A DNA stretch of 64,000 nt from UBA981 sp942490995 (GTDB lineage Bacteria; Pseudomonadota; Gammaproteobacteria; Ga0077536): NCBI GenBank assembly GCA_942490995.1, contig CALOBG010000005.1, positions 55,941-119,940 on the forward strand. Reading direction: 5' to 3'. The translations under genes were made by a program, and so were the position numbers. A model generated the notes under the pieces. That model was given only the letters and a program-made list of their open reading frames with translations. It did no database searches and was not told the origin of the DNA. Every line of letters begins with the position of its first letter. Position 1 is the stretch's first letter. Positions 26,037-34,924 of the stretch are shown piece after piece.

Positions 26037-26921
26037 TCAGCTGTGACCGGCGCTGCGCGCCTGCGCCATAACCTCCTCGGCGAAATTTTCCTGCTTCTTT
26101 TCGATCCCTTCGCCGACTTCGAAGCGGACGAACTGCAGGACCGTGGCATCGTGCTCGGCCAGCAGCTTGGCCACCGTTTTGTCCGGATCCTTGACGAACG
26201 GCTGCCCGAGCAGGGTGATCTCGTTGACGAATTTCTTTAAACGGCCGGCGATCATCTTTTCGACTATCTCCGGCGGTTTGCCGCTCTCGGCGGCCTGCGC
26301 CCGGTGGATCTCCCGCTCCTTGTCGAGCAGGTCCTGGGCAACGTCGGCCTCGCTCACGCAGACCGGATTGCTGGCCGCAACGTGCATCGCGATGTCGCGC
26401 GCCAGGTCGCCGTCGCCACCGGCCATGCGCACCACTACACCAATGCGCTTGCCGTGCAGATACGAGGCCACCGTCTCGCCCTGGCCGGCAATTCGCACAA
26501 AGCGGCGGACATCGATCTTCTCGCCGATTTTCGCGGTCAGATCGGTGCGCAACTGCTCGACCGTCAGGCCGCCACCGACCTGAAGCGCACTCAGAGCCGC
26601 GACATCAGCAGGATCGGCGTCCAGCACCGCAGCCGCGACGAGCGCACCAAAGCTGGTGAAGGTCTCGTCGTTGGCGGCGAAATCGGTTTCGCTGTTGACT
26701 TCGACCAGGGCCGCCGAACCTTCGCCGACGGCCGCAACGATGGCCCCTTCGGCGGCGATGCGCCCGGCCTTTTTCGCCGCCTTGGCAGCGCCGGACTTGC
26801 GCAGATGCTCGATTGCCGCCTCGATGTCGCCGTCGGTTTCGACCAGGGCGTTTTTGCATTCCATCATGCCGGCGCCGGAGCGTTCGCGCAGTTCTTTAAC
26901 CTGACTCGCGGAAATTGCCAT
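26037..26921 (-). CDS. tsf: Elongation factor Ts
   Basis: The nucleotide-exchange factor of EF-Tu. The N-terminal UBA-like module KELRERSGAGMMECKNALVE, then EVNSETDFAAND with the Asp-Phe pair that enters EF-Tu, and the coiled-coil and C-terminal modules are present. 294 residues. It follows rpsB by 26 bases. Confidence 0.97.
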   Translation of the reverse strand: MAISASQVKELRERSGAGMMECKNALVETDGDIEAAIEHLRKSGAAKAAKKAGRIAAEGAIVAAVGEGSAALVEVNSETDFAANDETFTSFGALVAAAVLDADPADVAALSALQVGGGLTVEQLRTDLTAKIGEKIDVRRFVRIAGQGETVASYLHGKRIGVVVRMAGGDGDLARDIAMHVAASNPVCVSEADVAQDLLDKEREIHRAQAAESGKPPEIVEKMIAGRLKKFVNEITLLGQPFVKDPDKTVAKLLAEHDATVLQFVRFEVGEGIEKKQENFAEEVMAQARSAGHS

Positions 26922-26947
26922 GCTTTGTTCCTCTCCTGTCTGGCCGC

Positions 26948-27790
26948 TTATTCCGCTGCGGGAGCCGGGCTGGCCGGTTCGCTTGCGGTAGATCCTGCGG
27001 CAGGGGCCGGCGCTGCGACGGAAGCTTCGGCGCTATCCCCGAGCAGTGGCGCGACCTTATCGTCGAGTTCGACGAAATCGTCACCGGCTCCGGCAGCCAC
27101 ATCGGACATGGTCAGGCGTCCGTCCATGGCCGCGTCGGCGACCGCCTTGACGTAGTACTGGATCGACCGGATCGCATCGTCGTTTCCGGGAATGACGTAA
27201 TCGACGCCGTCCGGGGAATTATTCGTATCGACCACGGCCACGATCGGGATCCCCAGTTTGGCCGCTTCCGCGACGGCGATACGTTCGTGACCGACATCGA
27301 CGATAAACAGCGCATCGGGCAGGCCGTCCATGTCCTTGATACCGCCAAGTCCACGGTTGAGTTTTTCCAGTTCGCGGCGAATGTTCAGGCCTTCTTTCTT
27401 GGTGATCCGCTCGAGGCCGCCCTTCTCGATCATCTCCTCAAGTTCCTTGAGGCGCCGGATCGACTGTTTGACGGTTTTGAAATTGGTCAGCATGCCGCCC
27501 AGCCAGCGCCGCGATACGTACGGCATGCCACAGCGCTCGGCCTCGGTGGCGATGGTCTCCTGCGCGGAACGCTTGGTACCGACAAACAGGATCTTGCCGC
27601 GCTTGGCGACCGTGCGGCCGACAAAACCGAGCGCCTCTTCGAACAGCGGTACGGTTTTCTCGAGATTGATAATGTGGATTTTGTTGCGCTCCCCGAAAAT
27701 ATAGGGAGCCATTTTGGGATGCCAGTAGCGGGTTTGATGGCCAAAATGTACGCCAGCTTCCAGCATCTGACGCATACTGATGTTGCTCAT
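26948..27790 (-). CDS. rpsB: 30S ribosomal protein S2
   Basis: ATG at 27790 has GGAG eight bases upstream and gives 280 residues (E. coli 241). The extra length is a C-terminal tail of Ala, Pro, Ser and Glu after LLGDSAEASV. Family segments are LEAGVHFGHQTRYWHPKM and RRWLGGMLTNFKT. In E. coli S2 represses its own operon through the leader. Here a GCCCC-TTAACG-GGGGC hairpin lies in the leader (about 27836-27851), which could play that role; this is inference. Confidence 0.97.
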   Translation of the reverse strand: MSNISMRQMLEAGVHFGHQTRYWHPKMAPYIFGERNKIHIINLEKTVPLFEEALGFVGRTVAKRGKILFVGTKRSAQETIATEAERCGMPYVSRRWLGGMLTNFKTVKQSIRRLKELEEMIEKGGLERITKKEGLNIRRELEKLNRGLGGIKDMDGLPDALFIVDVGHERIAVAEAAKLGIPIVAVVDTNNSPDGVDYVIPGNDDAIRSIQYYVKAVADAAMDGRLTMSDVAAGAGDDFVELDDKVAPLLGDSAEASVAAPAPAAGSTASEPASPAPAAE

Positions 27791-27900
27791 TTGATACTCC
27801 TGTCGGGTTTTGCCTCCACGTATCCCAGACACTAATCCGCCCCCGTTAAGGGGCAGACACCCGAGCATCTGTGACGATACGTGTGCGTAATTGGATTTAA

Positions 27901-28059
27901 GGAGCCTCAGAACAAGTCATGGCCGCGCATCGTGCGGAAAAAATGCGCCGCTTCGGCGTTGCAACGCTGCGTAATAGCCGGCTATTACGCGCGCATTGCG
28001 CCTTGAATCGGCCCAGTTTGACTCGCACGCTACATCACCCAGACTTATTCAGAGGTTCC
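27901..28059. mobile_element. 159-bp MITE with IS5-type ends
   Basis: Flanked by TTAA on both sides (27897-27900 and 28060-28063), a 4-bp target duplication that fits the YTAR rule of IS5-group elements. The 18-bp terminal inverted repeats GGAGCCTCAGAACAAGTC (left) and GGAACCTCTGAATAAGTC (right end, complement) match at 15 of 18 positions and share the GAAyAAGTC core with IS5 ends. No transposase is encoded. The inside holds a perfect 22-bp palindrome (27969-27990) and a GCCG-CTT-CGGC hairpin. It sits between divergent rpsB and map and may affect either promoter. Confidence 0.85.
27969..27990. repeat. 22-bp perfect palindrome inside the MITE
   Basis: GCGTAATAGCC followed at once by its complement GGCTATTACGC. 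It lies at the centre of the MITE, so the element can fold into one long hairpin. Confidence 0.9.
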
Positions 28060-28145
28060 TTAAGACAAACTTCGATTGCCTCGAAGCCGCGCGCTTTATA
28101 CCATAGAACCTTTGTGGCAACAATGACTTGGGTGCGGTTAGTTTT

Positions 28146-28925
28146 ATGCCTGTGACGATCAAATCGGCCGACGAAATAGCCAAAATGCGGGTCGCCGGAC
28201 GCCTCGCGGCGGACGTGCTCGACATGATCGCGCCGCACGTCAAACCCGGGGTTTCGACCGAGAAGCTCGACCGCCTGTGCCACGACTATATCGTCGAGGA
28301 ACAGCAGGCCATCCCCGCCCCGCTCAACTACCATGGCTTTCCCAAGTCAATCTGCACCTCGGTCAACCACGTCGTATGCCACGGCATCCCGGCCGAACGC
28401 AAGCTCAAAAATGGCGACATCGTCAACCTCGACATCACCGTCATAAAGGACGGCTATCACGGTGACACCTCGAAGATGTTTCTCGTCGGTGAGCCCTCGA
28501 TCAAGGCCCGGCGGGTGGTCGAAACCGCTTACGAATGCCTGTGCCTGGGCATCGGCATGGTCCAGCCCGGCGTGCGCCTGGGCGATATCGGTGCCGCCAT
28601 CCAGCAACACGCGGAGGGCCGCAAGTTTTCCGTGGTGCGGGAATATTGCGGACACGGGATTGGCAGCCAGTTTCATGAAGAACCGCAGGTGTTGCATTAT
28701 GGGACCCCGGGCACCGGGCTGGTTCTGAGTCCCGGGATGATTTTCACCATCGAGCCGATGATCAACGTCGGCAAGCGGCACGTGAAGCTGCTCGCCGACC
28801 AGTGGACGGTGGTGACCAAGGACCACAGCCTGTCGGCACAGTGGGAGCACACCATCCTGGTGACCGAATCCGGCCACGACGTACTCACGGCGCGTTCCGA
28901 GGAGTCCTTCGAGATTGCCGCCTGA
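28146..28925 (+). CDS. map: Type I methionine aminopeptidase
   Basis: Removes the initiator Met from new proteins. 259 residues from ATG at 28146. Metal ligands are seen in VNLDITVIKDGYHGDTS, EYCGHGIGSQFHEEP and MIFTIEPM, with the substrate His in VNHVVCHGIP. In E. coli map is near rpsB on the opposite strand, and here too they are divergent, with the MITE between them. The 3' end overlaps the mutH start by 11 bases. Confidence 0.97.
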   Translation: MPVTIKSADEIAKMRVAGRLAADVLDMIAPHVKPGVSTEKLDRLCHDYIVEEQQAIPAPLNYHGFPKSICTSVNHVVCHGIPAERKLKNGDIVNLDITVIKDGYHGDTSKMFLVGEPSIKARRVVETAYECLCLGIGMVQPGVRLGDIGAAIQQHAEGRKFSVVREYCGHGIGSQFHEEPQVLHYGTPGTGLVLSPGMIFTIEPMINVGKRHVKLLADQWTVVTKDHSLSAQWEHTILVTESGHDVLTARSEESFEIAA

Positions 28926-29622
28926 GCAACCCAACGCGGTCGCGCGGCGGGCGCAGGTCGATCCACCCCTGACTGAAGCTGCGCTGTATACCGCCGCGCT
29001 AGGCCTCGCCGGCAGGACCCTGGGAGAACTCGCCGCGGGCGCCGGTTTTCGCCTGCCCGCGGATCTGCGACGGCGTAAAGGCGCGGTCGGCGAATTACTG
29101 GAGCGCGTGCTCGGCGCGACCGCGAACTCGCGGCCGGTACCCGACTTCGAACACCTCGGTATCGAACTGAAAACGGTACCGATAGACGCGCGCGAACGGC
29201 CGCGCGAATCGACCCACGTGTGCACGGTTGCCCTGCGCGAGCTGGTCGGCGAACGCTGGGTCACGTCGACGGTCCGCGCCAAGCTACGCCGCGTCCTGTG
29301 GATACCCATCGAGACCCGCGCCGGGCTCGCGCTGGACGCGCGGCGCGTCGGCCTGGCGCGGCTGTGGAGCCCGTCAGCGGCCGAGGAGGATGTGCTGCGA
29401 CGCGATTGGGAGGAGCATCTCGAATTGCTCGCCACCGGGCGCCTGGAACAGCTCGATGCACGCATGGGCACCTACCTCCAGGTGCGCCCCAAAGCGCCGA
29501 ATCGCAGAGCGCTGGGCGCCAGCAGCAACCGCGAAGGTGAACCAGCCGCGACCTTGCCGCGCGGCTTCTACCTGCGCGCGCGCTTCACCGCCACGATCCT
29601 CGCCGCCGGTGGCGCGCGGTGA
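28915..29622 (+). CDS. mutH: DNA mismatch repair endonuclease MutH
   Basis: Nicks the unmethylated strand at hemimethylated GATC sites after MutS-MutL activation. The restriction-like core has D77, E84 and K86 in PDFEHLGIELKTVP. KLRRVLWIPIE, RRVGLARLWSP, YLQVRPKAPNRRAL and TLPRGFYLRARFT match the family closely. 235 residues from TTG at 28915, which overlaps the map stop; no ATG or GTG is available in frame. MutH occurs only in a subset of gammaproteobacteria that also have Dam, so it is a lineage marker. Confidence 0.96.
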   Translation: MPPEQPNAVARRAQVDPPLTEAALYTAALGLAGRTLGELAAGAGFRLPADLRRRKGAVGELLERVLGATANSRPVPDFEHLGIELKTVPIDARERPRESTHVCTVALRELVGERWVTSTVRAKLRRVLWIPIETRAGLALDARRVGLARLWSPSAAEEDVLRRDWEEHLELLATGRLEQLDARMGTYLQVRPKAPNRRALGASSNREGEPAATLPRGFYLRARFTATILAAGGAR

Positions 29623-30647
29623 ATACGCCGGTGAGTGAGCCTGCGACGACCAGTCCGTGGCGCTTCTGCCTCGCGCCGATGATGCAGAAAACCGATCGCC
29701 ATTTCCGTTACCTCGTGCGCCTGCTGGCACCGCATATGCGCCTTTACACGGAGATGATCACCAGCGGTGCGATCCTGTTTGGCCAGCGCGACCGTTTTCT
29801 CCGCCACGCGCCCGCTGAAACACCATTAGCCGTGCAGCTCGGTGGCTCGGAGCCGGACGAACTCGGCCGCGCTGCTGCGATCGCCGCCGACTGGGGCTAC
29901 AGCGAAGTCAATTTGAACTGCGGCTGCCCCAGTGACCGGGTCCGCTCGGGCGCTTTCGGCGCCTGCCTGATGCGCGACCCGGCGCGGGTAGCGATGTGCC
30001 TGGAGGCGATACGCGATGCGCTGCCGCACGATGTGGCGGTCAGCGTCAAACTTCGACTCGGCGTCGACGAACTCTACAGCTACGACTATTTCAGTGACTT
30101 CGTCGCAACCCAGATGGCCAGCGGCTGCCGGGTTTTTCACGTCCATGCGCGCAAGGCCTGGCTGTCGGGGTTGAGCCCGCGGGAAAATCGCGAAATTCCG
30201 CCACTGGAATACGACTGGGTTTATCGTCTCAAGCGCGAATACCCGGGCATCACGGTCGTCATCAACGGCGGTATCACCACGGTCGCGCAAGCCCAACACC
30301 ATCTTTCGCTCGTCGACGGTGTGATGCTCGGGCGTCACGCCTACGCGGACCCCTACTGCCTCGGTGAATTTGATCAACGCCTGTTTGCGACATCGGCGCC
30401 GCTCGCCTCGCGTGAGCAGATCATCGAACGTTTCCTTGAACACGTCCGCAGCGAGCGAATACACGGCACCTACCTCAAGCACATGAGTCGCCACCTGTTG
30501 AACTTTTTCCTCGGTCAGCCCGGCGCACGCGGCTGGCGCCAGGACCTCACCGTGCATACGGTTGCCGCCGACGCCGAGGTCGACGTCATCGAAACCGCCC
30601 TGACGCGGGTCACCCGCGCCCGGCGTAGCGCAGCGGCGACGCTGTGA
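29619..30647 (+). CDS. dusA: tRNA-dihydrouridine(20/20a) synthase
   Basis: An FMN-dependent reductase that makes dihydrouridine in the tRNA D-loop. LAPMMQKTDRHFRYL at the N-terminus, NLNCGCPSDRVRSGAFGACL with the catalytic Cys103, and FHVHARKAWLSGLSP are DusA-specific. 342 residues. GTG start overlaps the mutH stop by 4 bases (GTGA). Confidence 0.95.
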   Translation: MNTPVSEPATTSPWRFCLAPMMQKTDRHFRYLVRLLAPHMRLYTEMITSGAILFGQRDRFLRHAPAETPLAVQLGGSEPDELGRAAAIAADWGYSEVNLNCGCPSDRVRSGAFGACLMRDPARVAMCLEAIRDALPHDVAVSVKLRLGVDELYSYDYFSDFVATQMASGCRVFHVHARKAWLSGLSPRENREIPPLEYDWVYRLKREYPGITVVINGGITTVAQAQHHLSLVDGVMLGRHAYADPYCLGEFDQRLFATSAPLASREQIIERFLEHVRSERIHGTYLKHMSRHLLNFFLGQPGARGWRQDLTVHTVAADAEVDVIETALTRVTRARRSAAATL

Positions 30648-30770
30648 CTATCGCCAGCGTACATTGCTGGTTGGAGTCGACCGCAGCGCGTTATACTGGC
30701 GCATTGCCGGCCGGGCGTGCAGTGACGCCGCAGACCGCCTGTCCATCCTCGCGACGAGCCTGACACAACC

Positions 30771-31424
30771 ATGGATCTTGAAACCGCCCGCTTCAACATG
30801 ATTGAGCAACAAATCCGTCCCTGGGATGTGCTCGATCCGACCGTGCTGGCCGCATGCGCGAACGTGCCGCGCGAGCTGTTCGTTCCCGAGGCCTACAGTA
30901 ATCTGGCTTTTACCGATACCGAAATCGATCTTGGCCATGGCCAGACCATGCTCGCACCGAAACTCGAGGCCCGAGCGCTGCAGGCGCTGGGCATACGGAC
31001 TTCTGATCGCATTCTCGAGATCGGCACCGGCAGCGGTTACCTCGCCGCCCTGCTCGCGACCCTCGGCGCGCATGTGACCAGCATTGAATATTTCGAGGAT
31101 CTGTCGACTTTCGCGCACACCAATCTGCGCCGTGCCGGCATCGCGAATACCAAACTGCATGTCGGCGACGGCATCGACGGGTGGAGCACGGCCGAGCCCT
31201 ACGATGTGATCGTGGTGACCGGCTCGTGCCCGACGCGCCGCACCAGCATCGAACAGCAGATGAGTATCAATGGCCGGATGTTCATCGTCGTTGGTGAGCG
31301 GCCGGTGATGGAAGCGATCCTGGTGACGCGGCTGTCGAAAGACACCTGGGCCAGCGAAAGCCTGTTCGAAACCGAACTGGCGCCTCTGATCGGTGCCGAA
31401 ACGAAACCCGTATTCAAGTTTTGA
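30771..31424 (+). CDS. Protein-L-isoaspartate O-methyltransferase family protein
   Basis: A SAM-dependent methyltransferase of the PCMT family, 217 residues. The N-terminal NMIEQQIRPWDV and PRELFVPE segments and motif I ILEIGTGSGYLAALLA fit. This subgroup, encoded directly before tolC in many gammaproteobacteria, is distinct from the classical pcm gene near rpoS, and its substrate is not established. The stop overlaps the tolC start by 4 bases, so the two are coupled. Confidence 0.88.
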   Translation: MDLETARFNMIEQQIRPWDVLDPTVLAACANVPRELFVPEAYSNLAFTDTEIDLGHGQTMLAPKLEARALQALGIRTSDRILEIGTGSGYLAALLATLGAHVTSIEYFEDLSTFAHTNLRRAGIANTKLHVGDGIDGWSTAEPYDVIVVTGSCPTRRTSIEQQMSINGRMFIVVGERPVMEAILVTRLSKDTWASESLFETELAPLIGAETKPVFKF

Positions 31425-32827
31425 CCGACGTGTCCAAGCCCGATCCCGCGAACCTGGTTCGACTGCGGTCGCGCCTGACCGCCACCGCGTTGAGCATCAT
31501 AGTGTGTGCGGTCACCACTGCCGCGGCGGCGCGCGCTGACCTGCTATCGGTTCTCGATGCAGCCGAGCAGATGGACCCGTATTACCGTGAAGCGCAGAAC
31601 GCTGCGCTCGCCACCGCGGAAGGCATTCCGCAGGCGCGCGCTGCACTGTGGTTCCCGCGCCTGTCTTTCAACACTGGCGCCAGTCGTGTCCGACAGGACA
31701 TTACCAATGCTTCCAGCTTCGGTGCCGGTGGCAAGGTTTCCTTCTCGACTCATGCCTACCGCATCAACCTCGAGCAACCGGTTTATCACCACGACCGCTA
31801 TATCGCGCTGCGCCAGGCCGACAAGCGTCTGCAACAGGCCCAGGTCGAGGTGCTGGTCGCGCACCAGGATCTGATGCTGCGCGTCGCGGAGCGCTTTTTC
31901 GATGTCCTGGCGGCGCGCGACAACCTCGCCTTTGCGATTGCCGAGAGCCAGTCGCTGCGTAGCCAGCTCGAGCAGGCACAGCAACGTTTCGACGTTGGCT
32001 TGATTGCGATCACTGATGTGCAGGAAGCCCAGGCCGGCTACGACCGCGCCACGGCCAGCGAGATCAGCGCTCGAAATCAAATAGAGAACGCCCACGAGGC
32101 GCTGCGCGAAATCACCGCCGCTTATCATGACGACCTCGGCGAGCTCGGCGACGACATGCCGCTCAGTGCGCCGCAACCGGCGGACATCGACGCCTGGACC
32201 GGCACCGCGCTGGAGAATAATCTCGAGCTGAGCGCGGCGCTGCTCGCCAGTGACATCGCGCAGCAGGAAATCCGTCGTCAACACGCCCAGCACATGCCAA
32301 CCCTGGACCTGGTCGGCGGTCACGGTTTCAACAAGCAGGGCGGCCGCTTCGGCGCAGTTGAAATCGATCAGAGTGACATTGCTATCGAGTTCAATCTGCC
32401 GATATACGAGGGCGGCGGCACCGTTTCCCGCACGCGCCAGGCCGGGCACGAACACGACGCCGCCCTGGAACGTCTCGAACAGGCCCGTCGCGCCGCGCAG
32501 CGCGAATCGCGCCAGGCCTACCTGGGCGTAATTGCACAGATCAGTTCAGTCAAAGCTTTGCATCAGGCGGTGATATCTTCACGCACCGCGCTCGAGTCGA
32601 CGCGCGCCGGATTTGAAGTCGGCACCCGTACCGCGATCGATGTGGTCGCCGCGGAGCGCGGTTTGTCGCAGGCCAAACGCGATTACGCCCGCGCGCGCTA
32701 CGACTACATCATTGAAACCCTGCGCCTGAAGAAGGCCGCCGGCAGCCTGTCTCCCGACGACCTGGCCGGCGCCAACTCGTGGCTGAGCTCAGCGGCAGGC
32801 GAGACGCCCGCCGACGCCAGCCAATAA
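31421..32827 (+). CDS. tolC: TolC family outer membrane protein
   Basis: The outer-membrane duct for type I secretion and RND efflux. A signal peptide (about 10-37 ending AAAARA) precedes two repeats of the outer membrane efflux domain, with long coiled-coil helices. Start of the mature part, LLSVLDAAEQMDPYYREAQ, and the repeat-2 motif IAIEFNLPIYEGGGT match TolC. 468 residues. TTG at 31421 is used, with GTG at 31430 as option. No pump gene adjoins it, as expected for a shared TolC. Confidence 0.92.
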   Translation: MTDVSKPDPANLVRLRSRLTATALSIIVCAVTTAAAARADLLSVLDAAEQMDPYYREAQNAALATAEGIPQARAALWFPRLSFNTGASRVRQDITNASSFGAGGKVSFSTHAYRINLEQPVYHHDRYIALRQADKRLQQAQVEVLVAHQDLMLRVAERFFDVLAARDNLAFAIAESQSLRSQLEQAQQRFDVGLIAITDVQEAQAGYDRATASEISARNQIENAHEALREITAAYHDDLGELGDDMPLSAPQPADIDAWTGTALENNLELSAALLASDIAQQEIRRQHAQHMPTLDLVGGHGFNKQGGRFGAVEIDQSDIAIEFNLPIYEGGGTVSRTRQAGHEHDAALERLEQARRAAQRESRQAYLGVIAQISSVKALHQAVISSRTALESTRAGFEVGTRTAIDVVAAERGLSQAKRDYARARYDYIIETLRLKKAAGSLSPDDLAGANSWLSSAAGETPADASQ

Positions 32828-32890
32828 CCACCCGCGCTGTCAGCGTCGCGCCGCTTGCGGTGCTCTGGCGCCGCTGGCGACGCTCGAGAT

Positions 32891-33511
32891 TCAGTTCACC
32901 GTGTAGTTGCGCGCCGTCATGCAGGCGCCGAACGCGCGGTTGTATTCGCCGATGCGCTCGAGGCGATCGTTGTACTGCTGATCGGCGGCATTCTGCTGCT
33001 GTTGATAGTAATCGTAGTTCGGCGCCGGCGCCTGCTGCTGGACCGGCTCGGGCCGCGAAGTCGAACGCGAGAAAGCGCCGAACACGGTCGAAGCGAGCGC
33101 GCCTATCGCCGCACCCTCGCCGACGTTGCCGGCCAGCGCGCCGCCGGCGGCGCCAAGCGCCGCGCCGGTGGCGGCATCGCCCATCATGCCACCGCCTTCA
33201 AAAAAACCGCCGTCGCCAATACCCAGCATGCCGCGATTAGCCTGCCGCGGCTGCTGACGCTGATCACTGTAGCCTACGCTGGGTTGCGGCGGCGGCGAAC
33301 TCGGACGAGGCGCCAGCGGCGCGGCGGTGCTGGGATCAAAGCCGCTTTGCGCTATCGACCACTGATGGCACTCGAAACGGTCCTGCGATTGCTGCGCTTC
33401 GGACTGCCCCGCGTTGGGATAGGCAAACACCTGTGCGGCATTGGCGGCCGGTGCCAGTACGGCGCTTCCGAGTAATGCCATCACCACCATTGAGAACCCG
33501 CGATCGCGCAT
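32891..33511 (-). CDS. Glycine-zipper secreted protein, Gln/Pro-rich
   Basis: A 206-residue protein with a signal peptide ending ANAAQ. The mature start has one Cys in RFECHQWSIAQSGFDP, a motif common in YMGG-like glycine-zipper proteins. A Pro/Gln-rich linker follows, then the glycine zipper TGAALGAAGGALAG and a similar second segment (about 115-150), then a Gln-rich stretch and a C-terminal Cys (FGACMTARNYTVN). Good ribosome site AAGGAG before ATG at 33511. Function unknown; membrane association or oligomerisation is likely. Confidence 0.82.
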   Translation of the reverse strand: MRDRGFSMVVMALLGSAVLAPAANAAQVFAYPNAGQSEAQQSQDRFECHQWSIAQSGFDPSTAAPLAPRPSSPPPQPSVGYSDQRQQPRQANRGMLGIGDGGFFEGGGMMGDAATGAALGAAGGALAGNVGEGAAIGALASTVFGAFSRSTSRPEPVQQQAPAPNYDYYQQQQNAADQQYNDRLERIGEYNRAFGACMTARNYTVN

Positions 33512-33616
33512 GCCTGTAGCTCCTTGAGCAAATTGCCTGAAATTGCCTGATGGGGAAATTCTAGCAGGAGCTGTCGGCGATTTTGAGCAGCACCGCACAA
33601 GCGTGCTGTGCCCGCC

Positions 33617-34924
33617 TCATGGCGGGGCCGGCAGGTAGCGGCCGATCAGGTCCAGGGTGCGACGGCTTGCGCCGCCGTGCCTGCGCACGATATCTCGCCC
33701 CAATTGACCGACCCGGTCACGCTCGTTGCTGTCCGCCAGCCACTGCGCCGCGACCTCCGCCACCGCGGCCGCGTCGCGGGCGACCTTGAGCACCCCGGCG
33801 TCGCTGAGCAACTGACAGATTTCCGCGAAATTGTAGGTATACGGCCCACTGATCACCGGACGCCCCAGGGAGGCCGGCTCAAGCACATTATGGCCACCAA
33901 ACGGTAACAGGCTGCCGCCCACGAAGGCGACATCGGAAGCCGCGTAGAAGCGCGACAGTTCGCCCATCGAGTCAACCAGATAAATGTCTGTCGACGCCAG
34001 GCAGGGAGCGCCCGAGCTGAGACTGGTGACGCTGAAGCCGGCGCCGACGCAGGCGTCGGCGACCGCTGTGAAGCGTTCCGGATGGCGCGGCGCGAGGACC
34101 ACCAGCAGATCGGCGAACTGCGTTTTCAATTGCCGTATCGCCGGGAACAGGATCAGCTCTTCGCCCTCGCGGGTACTGCCTAACATCAGTAACGGTCGAT
34201 TGACGCCGAGCTGACGACGTAACGCCTCGGCGCGTTCGTGGAGGCTGGCCGGCAGTTCGAGATCGAATTTCAGACTACCGGTTACATGAATGATGGCCGT
34301 CGCCGCGCCCAGTTGCTCGAAGCGCGCGGCGTCGGCCGCAGTCTGCGCCGCGATCGACGACAAGCTTGCTACCAGTCGCCGCATCAGTGGCGCGACGATA
34401 CGGTAAGCGTGTAGCGAGCGTTGCGACAACCGCGCGTTGACGAGCAACACCGGGATACCCTGCCGACGGCAGACCTCGACCGTGTTGGGCCACAATTCTG
34501 TTTCCAGTACGACCAGCAGGGAGGGCGAGAAATGAGCGATGAAGCGCCGCAGTATCCACGGCAGATCATAGGGGAAATAAACGTGTTCGACGCTCGAGCC
34601 AAGCATGCGCTCGACGCTGTCCGCGCCGGTCAGCGTAGTCGTCGTCACCACCACCTCGATGTGCGCGTACTCGGCATCAAGCGCCCGGATCAGCGGCACC
34701 GCGGCGACGCTCTCGCCGACCGAAACCGCGTGTATCCAGACTACGCGCCGACCATGTTCGCGCGGTCGGTAAAACCCGACCCGCTCCTGCCAACGTCGCC
34801 AATGGGCACGATTGTGGCGACCGCGCCAGAAAATCCGCATCAGCAGAAACGGCACCAGCACGGCGAACAACAGCGTGTACAGCCGATTGAGGACGCTTGC
34901 CCGAGTCATCGAAAGCGCCCGCAA
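33617..34924 (-). CDS. waaA: 3-deoxy-D-manno-octulosonic acid transferase
   Basis: Adds Kdo residues to lipid IVA at the inner membrane. An N-terminal anchor helix (about 10-28) is followed by two GT-B domains. WIHAVSVGESVAAVPLI, the Glu-containing VVLETELWPN, SLKFDLELP and GSTREGEE are diagnostic; the C-terminal half has GGHNVLEPASLGRPVISGPYT, quoted here in part. 435 residues. Immediately follows hldD. Confidence 0.95.
   Translation of the reverse strand: MRALSMTRASVLNRLYTLLFAVLVPFLLMRIFWRGRHNRAHWRRWQERVGFYRPREHGRRVVWIHAVSVGESVAAVPLIRALDAEYAHIEVVVTTTTLTGADSVERMLGSSVEHVYFPYDLPWILRRFIAHFSPSLLVVLETELWPNTVEVCRRQGIPVLLVNARLSQRSLHAYRIVAPLMRRLVASLSSIAAQTAADAARFEQLGAATAIIHVTGSLKFDLELPASLHERAEALRRQLGVNRPLLMLGSTREGEELILFPAIRQLKTQFADLLVVLAPRHPERFTAVADACVGAGFSVTSLSSGAPCLASTDIYLVDSMGELSRFYAASDVAFVGGSLLPFGGHNVLEPASLGRPVISGPYTYNFAEICQLLSDAGVLKVARDAAAVAEVAAQWLADSNERDRVGQLGRDIVRRHGGASRRTLDLIGRYLPAPP

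Noticed and set aside
33530..33551. Tandem AAATTGCCTG pair upstream of the glycine-zipper gene
   Set aside because: Two 10-11-bp copies only; no further structure and no evident function.
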